From Beijerinckiaceae bacterium (GTDB taxonomy: Bacteria; Pseudomonadota; Alphaproteobacteria; Rhizobiales; Beijerinckiaceae): a stretch of 64,000 bases of DNA. Location of the stretch: positions 1 through 64,000 of the forward strand of contig CANGBX010000006.1 of NCBI GenBank assembly GCA_947452455.1, in the 5' to 3' direction. The notes beneath the pieces were generated by a model. It did not search any database, was not told the origin of the DNA, and saw only the letters and a program-made list of their open reading frames with translations. Numbering within the stretch: the first letter of the stretch is position 1; each line of letters opens with the position of its first letter. Shown here in pieces: positions 18,047 through 26,269 of this stretch. A program made the position numbers and the translations under genes.

Positions 18047-19057
18047 ATGAAGACCGCGACAAAGCTCATTCTCACGGCCGCCACTTTGCTTATGGGCAGC
18101 CTGCAGGCGCATGCCCAGACGGCTGTTAAATTTGCCCTCGACTGGAAGTTCGAAGGTCCTTCCGCTCCCTATTTCACGGCTCTGGAAAAGGGCTATTACA
18201 AGGCCGAGGGTCTTGATGTGACCATCGACACGGGCCCCGGCTCGGTCCAGGGCATTGCGCGCGTGGCGGCAGGCACTTATCCGCTTGGTTTCTTCGACAT
18301 CAATTCGCTGGTGCGCTTCCGCGACCAGAACCCGGACCAGAAAGTGGTCGCGGTGATGATGGTCTATGATCGCCCGCCCTTCTCGATCGTCAGCCTGAAG
18401 AAGGCCGGCATCAAGACGCCGAAGGATCTCGAAGGCAAGATTTTGGGAGCGCCAGCCCCCGATGGCGCTTTCGCGCAATGGAAGGCATTCGTGAAGGCGA
18501 ATGGTTTTGATGGCGACAAGGTCAAGATCGAAAATGTCGGCTTCCCAGTGCGTGAACCTATGTTGGCGCAAGGCAAGGTCGATGCGATTACGGGCTTCTC
18601 CTTCTCCTCTTATTTCAACCTGCTGCAGAATGGCATCAAGCCGGATGATGTCTCGGTCATGCTGATGTCTGACTTCGGTCTGACCATGTATGGCAATGCC
18701 ATTATGGTGAACCCGGAATTTGCCAAAGCAAATCCGAAAGTTGTGGCAGGCTTTGTGAAGGCAACTGTCAAGGGCCTCATCGATACGGCGCGTAATCCTG
18801 ACGAAGCGATCAAATATGTTTTGAAATATAACCCGACCGCTGAACCCGCAATTGAGCTGGAGCGTCTGAAGATGTCTCTGCGCGACAATATGGTCACGCC
18901 TGCTGTGAAGGCGGCTGGTGTTGGCGGCGTTGATATGGCGCGTTTGGCGAAATCCATCGACCAGATTGCTGATACATACGAGTTCAAAAATCGTCCGACA
19001 GCGGCTGATATTTTCACCAGCGAATTTTTGCCGCCAGCTGCGGAGCGCAAGCTCTGA
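18047..19057 (+). CDS. ABC transporter periplasmic binding protein, NMT1/SsuA/ThiY type
   Basis: The 336-residue protein has a signal peptide ending at AHAQ (about residue 24), then the NMT1-like fold opening with FALDWKFEGPSAPYFTALEKGYYKAEGLDV. This opening is typical of binding proteins for nitrate, sulfonates, pyrimidine precursors or riboflavin-like compounds. AAGGGGATATTGGA precedes the ATG. It is the first gene of an operon with ATPase and permease genes, linked by 1-bp and 4-bp overlaps. The substrate is not evident; a vitamin precursor or aromatic acid is possible. Confidence 0.92.
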   Translation: MKTATKLILTAATLLMGSLQAHAQTAVKFALDWKFEGPSAPYFTALEKGYYKAEGLDVTIDTGPGSVQGIARVAAGTYPLGFFDINSLVRFRDQNPDQKVVAVMMVYDRPPFSIVSLKKAGIKTPKDLEGKILGAPAPDGAFAQWKAFVKANGFDGDKVKIENVGFPVREPMLAQGKVDAITGFSFSSYFNLLQNGIKPDDVSVMLMSDFGLTMYGNAIMVNPEFAKANPKVVAGFVKATVKGLIDTARNPDEAIKYVLKYNPTAEPAIELERLKMSLRDNMVTPAVKAAGVGGVDMARLAKSIDQIADTYEFKNRPTAADIFTSEFLPPAAERKL

Positions 19058-19836
19058 TGATCAAACTTGATCAGGTTTCGCTTGCTTATGCGGGACGCAC
19101 TGGCCCGGTGCTGGCGCTCGATGGGACATCCTTGAGCGTTGGCACCGGCGAGTTTGCGGCGGTTGTTGGACCATCGGGTTGCGGCAAGTCGACATTGATG
19201 AAGCTCGTCACAGGGCTCATCAAGCCGACCAGCGGAACCGTGTCTGTTGATGGCGCGCAAGTGTCAGGGCCGGTCAAGATTGCGGGCATGGCTTTCCAGA
19301 ATGCCAATCTCCTGCCTTGGCGCACGGTGACAGACAATATTCTTTTGCCGCTTGAGATTGTGGAGCCCTATCGCGGGCAGTTCCGCGCGAAGAAAGACGA
19401 ATATCGCGCACGTGTTGAAAACCTGCTTTCGATTGTTGGTTTGCAGGGGTTTGGTGATCGCTTTCCTTGGGAATTGTCGGGCGGGATGCAGCAGCGCGCA
19501 TCTTTGTGCCGCTCCCTTATTCATGAACCGAAACTCCTCATGCTTGACGAGCCCTTTGCGGCGCTTGACGCTTTCACGCGCGAGGAATTGTGGTGTGTCT
19601 TGCGCGATGTATGGCAGCGTTTGAATTTCACGGTCATTCTGGTCACGCATGATTTGCGCGAAGCTGTGTTTCTGGCAGACACAATCCATGTGATGAGTGC
19701 TCGTCCGGGCCGTATCATCGATACGCGCAAAGTTGATTTTGCCAGGCCCAGAGAGCTGGATGTTTGTTACGAGCCAGCCTTTACGGATCTTGTGCACGTC
19801 CTGCGCAATAAAATTGCCGAGGTGCGCAAAGCATGA
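19057..19836 (+). CDS. ABC transporter ATP-binding protein (SsuB/TauB type)
   Basis: This 259-residue ATPase has Walker A GPSGCGKST (about residue 40), a Q-loop in AFQNANLLPW, signature LSGGMQQRASLCRSL, Walker B LLMLDEPFAALD and switch His in VTHDLREAV. It energises the importer formed with the adjoining binding protein and permease. Its ATG overlaps the upstream stop by 1 bp and its own stop overlaps the permease start by 4 bp. Confidence 0.95.
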   Translation: MIKLDQVSLAYAGRTGPVLALDGTSLSVGTGEFAAVVGPSGCGKSTLMKLVTGLIKPTSGTVSVDGAQVSGPVKIAGMAFQNANLLPWRTVTDNILLPLEIVEPYRGQFRAKKDEYRARVENLLSIVGLQGFGDRFPWELSGGMQQRASLCRSLIHEPKLLMLDEPFAALDAFTREELWCVLRDVWQRLNFTVILVTHDLREAVFLADTIHVMSARPGRIIDTRKVDFARPRELDVCYEPAFTDLVHVLRNKIAEVRKA

Positions 19837-20603
19837 GCAAGACATTTGAAAAACTAGCGCCCTGGCTTTTTGTCGTCGTTCTCTTCGCTGTGTGGGAGGC
19901 CGCCTGTCGTTTGCTGGCTGTGCCGACCGTTATCCTTCCTGCACCCAGCGTTATTTTCGGCGCGTTTCAGCGCTTCTGGGGTCCGATTGTCTCTAATTCC
20001 TTCGTTACGCTTTGGACGACGATGGCGGGCTTTGGATTGTCGGTGGCTTTTGGCCTCTTCCTTGGCCTTGTGGTGGGCTGGTCGCGTGCAATTTACCGCG
20101 GCTTTTATCCGGTCATGATCGGGTTCAATTCAATTCCAAAAGTCGCCGTGGTGCCAATCCTCGTCATGTGGTTCGGGATCGGCGAAGTGCCCGCCATTCT
20201 GACGGCCTTTCTGATTTCTTTCTTTCCGATCGTCGTCAATGTCGCAACGGGCCTTGCAACGATTGAACCTGAAATGGAAGACGTGCTGCGCGCACTTGGT
20301 GCCTCAAAGCTCGATGTGATGCGCAAGGTCGGTATTCCGCGTTCAATGCCTTATTTCTTTGGCTCGTTGAAAGTGGCCATCACGCTGGCCTTTGTCGGCA
20401 CAGTGGTCTCGGAAACAGTGGCCGCGAATTCGGGTATTGGCTTTTTGATGTCGCAAGCCGGCGCGAATTTCCAAATGCCGCTGGTCTTCGCCGGCCTCAT
20501 CGCTTTGGCCTTTGAAGGCATTATCATGTATGCCGCCACCGCTTGGCTTGAACAGCGGATGACGGGATGGGCGTTCCGGTCGCAGGGAAGTGCTGCGAAC
20601 TGA
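19833..20603 (+). CDS. ABC transporter permease (SsuC/TauC type)
   Basis: The 256-residue inner-membrane protein has about six hydrophobic segments and the cytoplasmic ATPase-contact loop EMEDVLRALGASKLDVMRKVGIPRSMPYFFGSLK, as in nitrate/sulfonate/taurine importers. A single permease gene implies a homodimeric channel. It is the last gene of the operon; an imperfect hairpin (CCACCC/GGGGTGG) and then a strong repeat-type terminator follow. Confidence 0.94.
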   Translation: MSKTFEKLAPWLFVVVLFAVWEAACRLLAVPTVILPAPSVIFGAFQRFWGPIVSNSFVTLWTTMAGFGLSVAFGLFLGLVVGWSRAIYRGFYPVMIGFNSIPKVAVVPILVMWFGIGEVPAILTAFLISFFPIVVNVATGLATIEPEMEDVLRALGASKLDVMRKVGIPRSMPYFFGSLKVAITLAFVGTVVSETVAANSGIGFLMSQAGANFQMPLVFAGLIALAFEGIIMYAATAWLEQRMTGWAFRSQGSAAN

Positions 20604-20659
20604 GCTAGTTGAGAGTTCCACCCGCTTTGCGGGGTGGACGTCCTTCTTGAAAGCTTAAG

Positions 20660-20699
20660 AAAAATGCCCCGTGAGTGAAAACTCCGGGGCGTTTTTTTT
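20660..20699. terminator. dispersed terminator hairpin, copy 2
   Basis: TGCCCCGTGAGTGAAAACTCCGGGGCG is followed by eight Ts. The loop and inner stem are identical to those of the copies at 17610 and 23905. It lies between the convergent ABC operon and the hydrolase gene. Confidence 0.88.
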
Positions 20700-20725
20700 C
20701 ATTGCTCGCCCGTTTTTTGCCGTGA

Positions 20726-22219
20726 TCAACCGGGCGAAAACATCGGAAAGCTCACGCCCAGAGACCAGGCTAAAATCAAGCCCAACGCAAGTCCTGCTGC
20801 AACGGGCGACATTGTGCGTCGTGCGACCCAGCCGCCCATCGTTCCGAAAACAACAAAGAACAAAACAATGACCGGAATAATGATCAATAAAAAGAAGAGA
20901 CGCTCGAAGTCCAATAGAACAGCGACCCCCAATGATGCGAGAAAAACGCCGCGGCCTAACAACACACGCCAATAGGGCGCGCGTCCACCATCTGCTGCAA
21001 GTGCATCGGCGACCATATAGGGCACGGATCCGATAGCGATCATGACAATCACTTGCGCGCGCGCAGCATTGGGCATGAAGGACGCGACATAGCGATCCAG
21101 TGCAAAACCGAAAATCAATATGCCATAGGCGGTGAGGGCTGCTGCTGATGCCAATGCAATCGGTTTCAACGTCACGCCGTTCCATGTCAGGACGCCGAGC
21201 GAAATAAGTCCAAATACAAACAGATGGGCTGCCAGATAATCGGCAACCAAGATCGGCAGGAAATGCGTATCGACAAGTGTCAGTAATAGGGGCGTGAGCG
21301 CAGCTGGCAGGAGAGTTACGAGAAGAAATGTCCGCAGGGGCAATGTTGTTGCGGGGCAATCCATGCGGGGCAATAGACCGGCCAATGGCCAAGCCAGAAG
21401 AAGAATTCCCGCCAGCAAGATGACAATCCATCCTCCTGTGGCAGCGATTGGAGTCTTGCTGTTGCGTCCAAATATGTCATCAAGCCAATCGCGTGCATCG
21501 CGCATGGCTGGTGATGAATAGAGCACGCTGACATGTTCGACATGGGGCGCCACAAAAGTGCGTCGACGGCTTGATGTCGATGGGTCGCTGATAGTGTCGC
21601 CTTCCTTTGCTGCGGGATCGGTGAGTTGTGCTTTCTGCAAAGCATTTGCGCGCAGGAAAGATTCCCATTCACCGGAAATCATCAAAAGATTGCGTGGCTC
21701 TGATTTCGTCACCGCTTCAGAGAACATTGAGATGGTGACGGTGGCTGACACGCGCGGATCTTCGACCGCTTCGCGCACGATAATGTCGGATGCCATGGAA
21801 TGGCCGAGCAGCGCGACGCGCCCATCAACCGATGGCAAGGCCAAAGCCGCATCAACCACGCGTCGCACTTCGCGTTTGAGGATTTGTGTTGTGCCGCTCA
21901 CCTGCGTGATGTCCCCGGTCATCGGTGTCGGGTTGCGGCCGTGTCCCTCAAAGTCAAATGAGACAGCAACATATCCAGCTTGCGCCAGCGTCAGCGCATA
22001 GGCTTCCATGAGCTGGCGAGATCCGGCAAAGCCATGCGCGATAACAACAGCCGGAGCCTTGCCCGCATTCTTGAGCTGATAAATTGTGGCGGGAGTTGAG
22101 CCCACAGAAAGCGCTGTGATCGTGAGGCCGGATCTTGCATGTTCAAGATTCCAGATGCCAAGTGCGCAAAATAATATGCCTGCAATGGCTGCCAGAAGAC
22201 GCGAGTGAAACGATCGCAC
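20726..22219 (-). CDS. alpha/beta hydrolase fused to a polytopic membrane domain
   Basis: The protein of about 497 residues has an N-terminal membrane anchor, an alpha/beta hydrolase domain (oxyanion IAHGFAGSRQ, Ser in LLGHSMASDI, likely acid in ISGEWESF, His in PHVEHVSV) and then roughly seven or eight hydrophobic helices to the C-terminus. The ORF track starts inside bchG; I prefer GTG at 22219, which has AGAGG upstream and gives a clean anchor. It lies 29 bp behind bchG in the same direction. The membrane placement would suit lipophilic ester substrates. The specific substrate is unknown. Confidence 0.85.
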   Translation of the reverse strand: MRSFHSRLLAAIAGILFCALGIWNLEHARSGLTITALSVGSTPATIYQLKNAGKAPAVVIAHGFAGSRQLMEAYALTLAQAGYVAVSFDFEGHGRNPTPMTGDITQVSGTTQILKREVRRVVDAALALPSVDGRVALLGHSMASDIIVREAVEDPRVSATVTISMFSEAVTKSEPRNLLMISGEWESFLRANALQKAQLTDPAAKEGDTISDPSTSSRRRTFVAPHVEHVSVLYSSPAMRDARDWLDDIFGRNSKTPIAATGGWIVILLAGILLLAWPLAGLLPRMDCPATTLPLRTFLLVTLLPAALTPLLLTLVDTHFLPILVADYLAAHLFVFGLISLGVLTWNGVTLKPIALASAAALTAYGILIFGFALDRYVASFMPNAARAQVIVMIAIGSVPYMVADALAADGGRAPYWRVLLGRGVFLASLGVAVLLDFERLFFLLIIIPVIVLFFVVFGTMGGWVARRTMSPVAAGLALGLILAWSLGVSFPMFSPG

Positions 22220-22248
22220 AATGCCTCTCGAATAAAAAATGGATGGCT

Positions 22249-23172
22249 TTACGTCGCTGCAAAAATACGAACGGCGACAGCGCTTGCCATCATGCCGAGC
22301 ACATAAAGCGGCACACCGAAACCGCTGTACCAATAGGCATCCTTGATCGGGTCTCGCACCAATCGCTTCATCATCAGCAATTGAGCCATCAGCAAGAGGG
22401 TTACAATGCCCGCTTCAATATATTGCTGCCACGACGCCAAGAGTCCGATGACGGCCATCTGCGGCAAAGCCATAATGGCGCTGGCAACAAGCGCGGCGCG
22501 CTCTGGGCCAAGTAGAACAGGGAGCGAGTTGATCCCCATTTCGCTGTCGCCTTTGATCGCCTTGAAGTCGTTCAGCGTCATAATGCCATGTGCGCCTGCG
22601 CCATAGAGAATGGCCAAGATCAGCACTTGTGTGGGCGGAAGAGAGCCGCCGAGCATGGCGGCAGCACCGGTGATCCAGGACAGGCTTTCATAAGAAAAAC
22701 CGCATGCTGCATTTCCCAGCCAGCCATTGCGCTTGAGGCGAAAGGGCGGTGCGCTATAGGCCCAAGCGAGTATGAGTCCGGCAATGGTTGCCACCATCAC
22801 CCATGGGCCGAGCGTGGCCGCGACAAGCAAGGACAGTACGGTCCAGATGCCGGCAATATAGAGCCCCCATTTGCCGGGGATGCGACCAGACGGAATGGGC
22901 CGATCGGGTTCATTGATCGCATCGACATGCCGGTCGTGCCAATCATTGATCGCTTGGCTCATGGCGCAAACCAGCGGGCCGGCAAGGATCATACCTGCCA
23001 GAATGATGTACCAATTTTGCAAGAGAGGTACGCCGGATGACACGACACCGCAGGCAAAAGCCCACATGGGCGGAAACCATGTGATCGGCTTCAGCAATTC
23101 AAGCACCGCTGATGGCTTGGGGTAGGCTGATGCGGGCTGTTCTGTCACCAGATCTGTCGGGTCAATACTCAA
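22249..23172 (-). CDS. bchG: UbiA-family prenyltransferase, bacteriochlorophyll synthase (BchG)-like
   Basis: The 307-residue integral membrane protein has two aspartate motifs: NDWHDRHVDAINEPDRPIPSG (residues 76-96) and GAGAHGIMTLNDFKAIKGD. These, together with the N-terminal LLKPITWFPPMWAFACGVVSSG, are characteristic of BchG/ChlG rather than quinone or heme prenyltransferases. BchG esterifies bacteriochlorophyllide with geranylgeranyl or phytyl diphosphate. The start is TTG, since an in-frame stop lies nine codons upstream. No other photosynthesis gene is in the window; the neighbours are a membrane hydrolase and an ABC importer. A distinct prenyl acceptor cannot be excluded. Confidence 0.86.
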   Translation of the reverse strand: MSIDPTDLVTEQPASAYPKPSAVLELLKPITWFPPMWAFACGVVSSGVPLLQNWYIILAGMILAGPLVCAMSQAINDWHDRHVDAINEPDRPIPSGRIPGKWGLYIAGIWTVLSLLVAATLGPWVMVATIAGLILAWAYSAPPFRLKRNGWLGNAACGFSYESLSWITGAAAMLGGSLPPTQVLILAILYGAGAHGIMTLNDFKAIKGDSEMGINSLPVLLGPERAALVASAIMALPQMAVIGLLASWQQYIEAGIVTLLLMAQLLMMKRLVRDPIKDAYWYSGFGVPLYVLGMMASAVAVRIFAAT

Positions 23173-23561
23173 TGCGTTGGTTCCATGATTTCTCAGTCAG
23201 CGGCTTCCAGGCCCCGATCTGTCAAAAGCGAGCACAAGTCCGACCAATTTGAACAAATGATGAGCGGGTACGCAATGCCGCTTTGGGGGCGGGCTTGTGC
23301 GGGGTGGGGGCCAAAGCGCCAATGAGGCCCGCTTGCGGGCCCATCTCTCGAGGGTTCAAGGATGATGTTTTGTGCTCTGGGCAGGATTTTGAAAGATCAG
23401 GCCAATCTCAAATCATTTTGCACGCGTATTTATCAAATCGCACACGAATGGAGCTCGCCCGACTGGCTTCTCTGTTGCGGCTCCCCTCTTAACTCGCAGA
23501 TTTAAACTGTCACAGAATTTGCATCGAGTGAGTTTAAGAACGGCCAGCTCTTGCTCTACTT
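23173..23561. other. gene-free stretch upstream of bchG and the small secreted protein
   Basis: No credible gene is seen. A perfect hairpin GGCCCGC-TT-GCGGGCC lies at 23326-23341 without a T run. Promoters for the two divergent flanking genes should lie here. Confidence 0.5.
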
Positions 23562-23885
23562 ATGAGAATTCAAGTGAAACGATCATTACGCGTCAGTACT
23601 CTGAGTCTATTCGTGGCCTGTCTGGCCTCGGCGAGCGCGCTTGCCAGTCAGCCAGCTCCGCCACCACCGGCCCCCGCGCCGATGAAAAAGGCTGAATTGC
23701 CAGGGCTCACAGGCAACAAGCTGCCGCAGTGCCCGGAAGGGCAATATGTGGCGTCTATGATCTGCAAAGTGGCCGCGCCGGGATATTATTTGGAATATGG
23801 AATGAAATATCCGGCACCGTGCCCCAATGGCATGAGCTCGCCAGCCGGAGCAAAAGCAAGAACATATTGTTATAAAGAAAATTGA
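23562..23885 (+). CDS. small secreted proline- and cysteine-containing protein
   Basis: The 107-residue product has a signal peptide (LSLFVACLASASALAS, about residue 29), a short PAPPPPAPAP linker and a mature domain with four cysteines at about 57, 68, 87 and 103, enough for two disulfides. CPNGMSSPAGAKARTYC resembles the CPSG-S-YAG-YC repeat of the protein at 30208. I do not recognise a named family. It is followed by a strong terminator and appears monocistronic. Confidence 0.7.
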   Translation: MRIQVKRSLRVSTLSLFVACLASASALASQPAPPPPAPAPMKKAELPGLTGNKLPQCPEGQYVASMICKVAAPGYYLEYGMKYPAPCPNGMSSPAGAKARTYCYKEN

Positions 23886-23904
23886 GCCGCAGGGTTCAAA
23901 CAAC

Positions 23905-23941
23905 AAAAACGCCCCGTGAGTGAAAACTCCGGGGCGTTTTT
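23905..23941. terminator. dispersed terminator hairpin, copy 3
   Basis: AACGCCCCGTGAGTGAAAACTCCGGGGCGTT plus a T run is the complete form of this repeated terminator. It lies between convergent genes. Confidence 0.9.
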
Positions 23942-23976
23942 GTTTCTAGCAACTCGGGCTTTGCGAGCCGAGAGAT

Positions 23977-24375
23977 TTAGTGAGAAGGGCCCTTGCGGCG
24001 TTCTTTCTTTGCCGCTTTGCGTGCGGAATAGCGCGCATCGCGAGCCGCTTTCTGCTCGGCCAGCAGATTGGCTTGCTGCTCATCTGCTTCAAGCTTCAGG
24101 CGCAGGGCTGTTTCAGCCTCTGCAGCGCGCTGTTCGGCAGCCAGTTCATTGGCTTTGCGGGCAGCTTCTGCGCGTTCCGCAGCGGCCACCTTTTTGGCGG
24201 CTTCGCGCTCCGCATTGCGCGCCTCGCGGGCTCGAACAAGTTCTGCACGTGCAGCAGCTTTTTCGGGGGAGGTGGGCTGTTGGGCCGCGACTTTGAATTT
24301 TTCAGCAATCGAGTTGCGGGCAGCAATGGCATTGCGCTGGCGTTCAGCGAAGTCGTTAGATTTTAGAAAGCTCAT
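23977..24375 (-). CDS. Ala/Glu/Arg-rich coiled-coil protein, DUF6481-like
   Basis: The 132-residue, highly charged product is almost entirely predicted helix, with runs such as AAERAEAARKANELAAEQRAAEAE, and has no signal peptide or membrane segment. The opening FLKSNDFAERQRNAIAARNSIAEKFK fits the DUF6481 family of alphaproteobacteria as I remember it. It follows a 63-residue conserved protein and a cold-shock gene on the same strand. A nucleic-acid or ribosome-associated role is conceivable from its charge, but that is only inference. Confidence 0.75.
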   Translation of the reverse strand: MSFLKSNDFAERQRNAIAARNSIAEKFKVAAQQPTSPEKAAARAELVRAREARNAEREAAKKVAAAERAEAARKANELAAEQRAAEAETALRLKLEADEQQANLLAEQKAARDARYSARKAAKKERRKGPSH

Positions 24376-24406
24376 GTATCCTCAGTGAATCGTCACTAGA
24401 TGTTCG

Positions 24407-24598
24407 TCATTGCGCCGCAGGCGCGCTTTTCAAATGCGCTTCTTCTGTCACGCGCTCTTGCCCTGTTTGGCAGGACCGTATCCGGTATTGAGGCGTGCCG
24501 CGCTCGGCAGGCATTTGGCGGACGACTTTGAAAGTCTGCTCGGCCTGCCCAATCGGTTGAAAGACCACTGTCGCGTCAATCGCATAAAGATGCGTCAT
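24407..24598 (-). CDS. small conserved hypothetical protein
   Basis: This 63-residue soluble protein contains FQPIGQAEQTFKVVRQMPAERGTPQYRIRS and ERVTEEAHL. The pattern of a KVVR-x-P-E strand, a YRI strand and an ER-V-E end resembles a small beta protein often found in rhizobia; I know no function for it. It sits between the cold-shock gene and the coiled-coil gene, 31 bp before the latter, and may be co-expressed with it. Confidence 0.65.
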   Translation of the reverse strand: MTHLYAIDATVVFQPIGQAEQTFKVVRQMPAERGTPQYRIRSCQTGQERVTEEAHLKSAPAAQ

Positions 24599-24616
24599 GG
24601 CCTAAAACCTCAATCC

Positions 24617-24656
24617 AAGAAAAATGAAAACGCTTCTGCCGCGTACGACAGAAGCG
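24617..24656 (-). terminator. terminator of the cold-shock gene
   Basis: The 8-bp stem CGCTTCTG/CAGAAGCG is followed on the minus strand by TTTTCATTTTTC. It lies 20 bases beyond the csp stop. Confidence 0.65.
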
Positions 24657-24675
24657 AGATTGTTCATTCAGGCGA

Positions 24676-24885
24676 TTAGACCGCTTGAAGATTGGTCGCT
24701 GAAGATTTGCCGGTGCGACGGTCAGGCTGCACTTCGTAGCTAATCTTTTGGCCTTCATTGAGGCCGCGCATGCCAGCCTGCTCGACAGCGCTGACGTGAA
24801 CGAACACATCGGCTCCGCCATCATCAGGCTGAATGAAACCATAACCCTTTTCAGAGTTGAACCATTTTACAGTGCCCATGCTCAT
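24676..24885 (-). CDS. cspA: cold-shock protein (CspA family)
   Basis: This 69-residue single cold-shock domain has RNP1 KGYGFI (residues 13-18) and RNP2 VFVHVS (27-32) on the expected strands, and it binds single-stranded RNA or DNA. AAGGA lies seven to eight bases before the ATG. The long 5' region contains a hairpin about 30 bases upstream of the start, consistent with the structured leaders of cold-shock mRNAs. Two small genes follow on the same strand beyond a terminator. Confidence 0.95.
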   Translation of the reverse strand: MSMGTVKWFNSEKGYGFIQPDDGGADVFVHVSAVEQAGMRGLNEGQKISYEVQPDRRTGKSSATNLQAV

Positions 24886-25215
24886 GGGAATATCCTTGTA
24901 GACATAGATAAAGAGAGACCTCGTGAGAGGTCCGTTGTGAATCGAAGAAGGAGTGTGGGGTCAGCAGAGCGCGTGAGCGCAGGGCTTAATCGCAAGCCAA
25001 ATAATCGATGGCCATACCTTTAGCGGTTCACGAGTAAATAGCAAGCAAACACTTGCTGGGAGGCATTTCGGCCCTTTTGAGTGACCTCGATTGGCTTTTA
25101 TGGCTTTCGGCTCCACGATTTGTGAAGGCAGGGTGTGCCCAAGCTTGGCCGCTGGCCGTTGCTTGTCGCTCTCTCATCGCAGAAAATCAGGGCAATAGAT
25201 CATGGGAGCGAAGCA
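24886..25215. other. gene-free control region between cspA and a Bug gene
   Basis: Divergent promoters are expected here. On the csp side a 6-bp hairpin GACCTC-GTGA-GAGGTC lies at 24917-24932, 32 bases from the csp start. I see no separate gene; the track frames at 25053 and 25135 are extensions or shadows of the Bug gene. Confidence 0.5.
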
Positions 25216-26196
25216 ATGATCCTCACTCGTCGCAATGCGTTACAGGCTACCTTTGCCGCAGGCGCTCTGGCCGCCCTGGCGCCGAATGCTCTGGCGCAGG
25301 CCTATCCCGCCCGCCCTGTGCGCGTCATCATTCCTCTCGCGCCGGCAGGGGCATCCGATGTGGCCTTACGTCTTGTGCTCGATGAAATGGCGCGCGATCT
25401 TGGCCAGTCTTTCGTCGTCGAAAACCAGCCGGGCGCATCGGGCTTGGTGGGCATGCGCTCAGGTGCGCGCGCTGTTCCCGACGGCTATACGATCTTGGGC
25501 GTGAATGACAGCATCCTCACCATGCTGCCCGCGATGAAAGATGATGCGGGTTATGATCCGCTGGTTGATTTTGTGCCTGTCACGCAGCTCGTCAAAATTA
25601 ATTTTGCACTGATCGCGCATCCGACTTTCGCGCCGAGCAATGTGAAAGAGCTGGTCGCTCTGGCGAAAGAAAAACCGGGTGTGGTTGATTATGGATCGGG
25701 TGGTCCGGGCAGCCCGCAGCATGTGGCCATGGAATTGCTGATGCATGCGACTGGTATCAAGCTCAATCATGTGCCCTATCGCGGCGTTGCGCAGGCGTTC
25801 AACGATGTTGTCGGCGGGCATGTTCCGCTGATGATCACAGGCTTGCCTGCGCCAAATGAGCTGATCAACTCCGGAAAGCTGAAACTGCTCGGCATCACAT
25901 CGGCAGCGCGTTCCGCGGTCTTCCCGAACCAGGCAACAATCTCAGAGCAGGGCGTGACAGGTTACGACTTTACGACTTATGCGGGCTTGGTCGCGCCAGC
26001 AAAGACGCCCGCCCCAATTGTCGATCAGCTGAATAAATTGGCCTTGAAAGCCATGCAGGCACCAAATGTGCAAAAGAGGCTTACGGATATGGGCTTTGAT
26101 GTGATTGCCAATAGCTCGGCTGATTTTGCTGCGGTCATCAAAGACGGTCTCGCAAAATATTCAAATCTGTCGAAAGTGGCCAATATCCGCCTTTAA
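25216..26196 (+). CDS. Bug/TctC-family periplasmic solute receptor (classical subfamily)
   Basis: The 326-residue receptor begins with a Tat-like signal (TRRNALQATFAAGALAALAPNALAQ). The mature part starts YPARPVRVIIPLAPAGASDVALR, the classical Bug opening, unlike the GGYD-Y-R subfamily of the first 35 kb. The track start is 27 codons too long; GGGAG precedes the ATG at 25216. It is monocistronic with its own terminator and has no enzyme partner or TctAB nearby. The ligand is unknown. Confidence 0.92.
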   Translation: MILTRRNALQATFAAGALAALAPNALAQAYPARPVRVIIPLAPAGASDVALRLVLDEMARDLGQSFVVENQPGASGLVGMRSGARAVPDGYTILGVNDSILTMLPAMKDDAGYDPLVDFVPVTQLVKINFALIAHPTFAPSNVKELVALAKEKPGVVDYGSGGPGSPQHVAMELLMHATGIKLNHVPYRGVAQAFNDVVGGHVPLMITGLPAPNELINSGKLKLLGITSAARSAVFPNQATISEQGVTGYDFTTYAGLVAPAKTPAPIVDQLNKLALKAMQAPNVQKRLTDMGFDVIANSSADFAAVIKDGLAKYSNLSKVANIRL

Positions 26197-26209
26197 TTGC
26201 TTTTCAAAC

Positions 26210-26247
26210 AAAACGCCCCGCGCGAAATTTCGGCGGGGCGTTTTTTT
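26210..26247. terminator. rho-independent terminator
   Basis: AAACGCCCCG pairs with CGGGGCGTTT and is followed by a T run. It lies between the convergent Bug and ferredoxin reductase genes. Confidence 0.9.
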
Positions 26248-26269
26248 GTCTGCCATTTTGCAGCCGTGC

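Noticed and set aside
23283-23492. 69-residue frame upstream of the small secreted protein
   Set aside because: It runs through a palindrome and has no convincing start or coding look.
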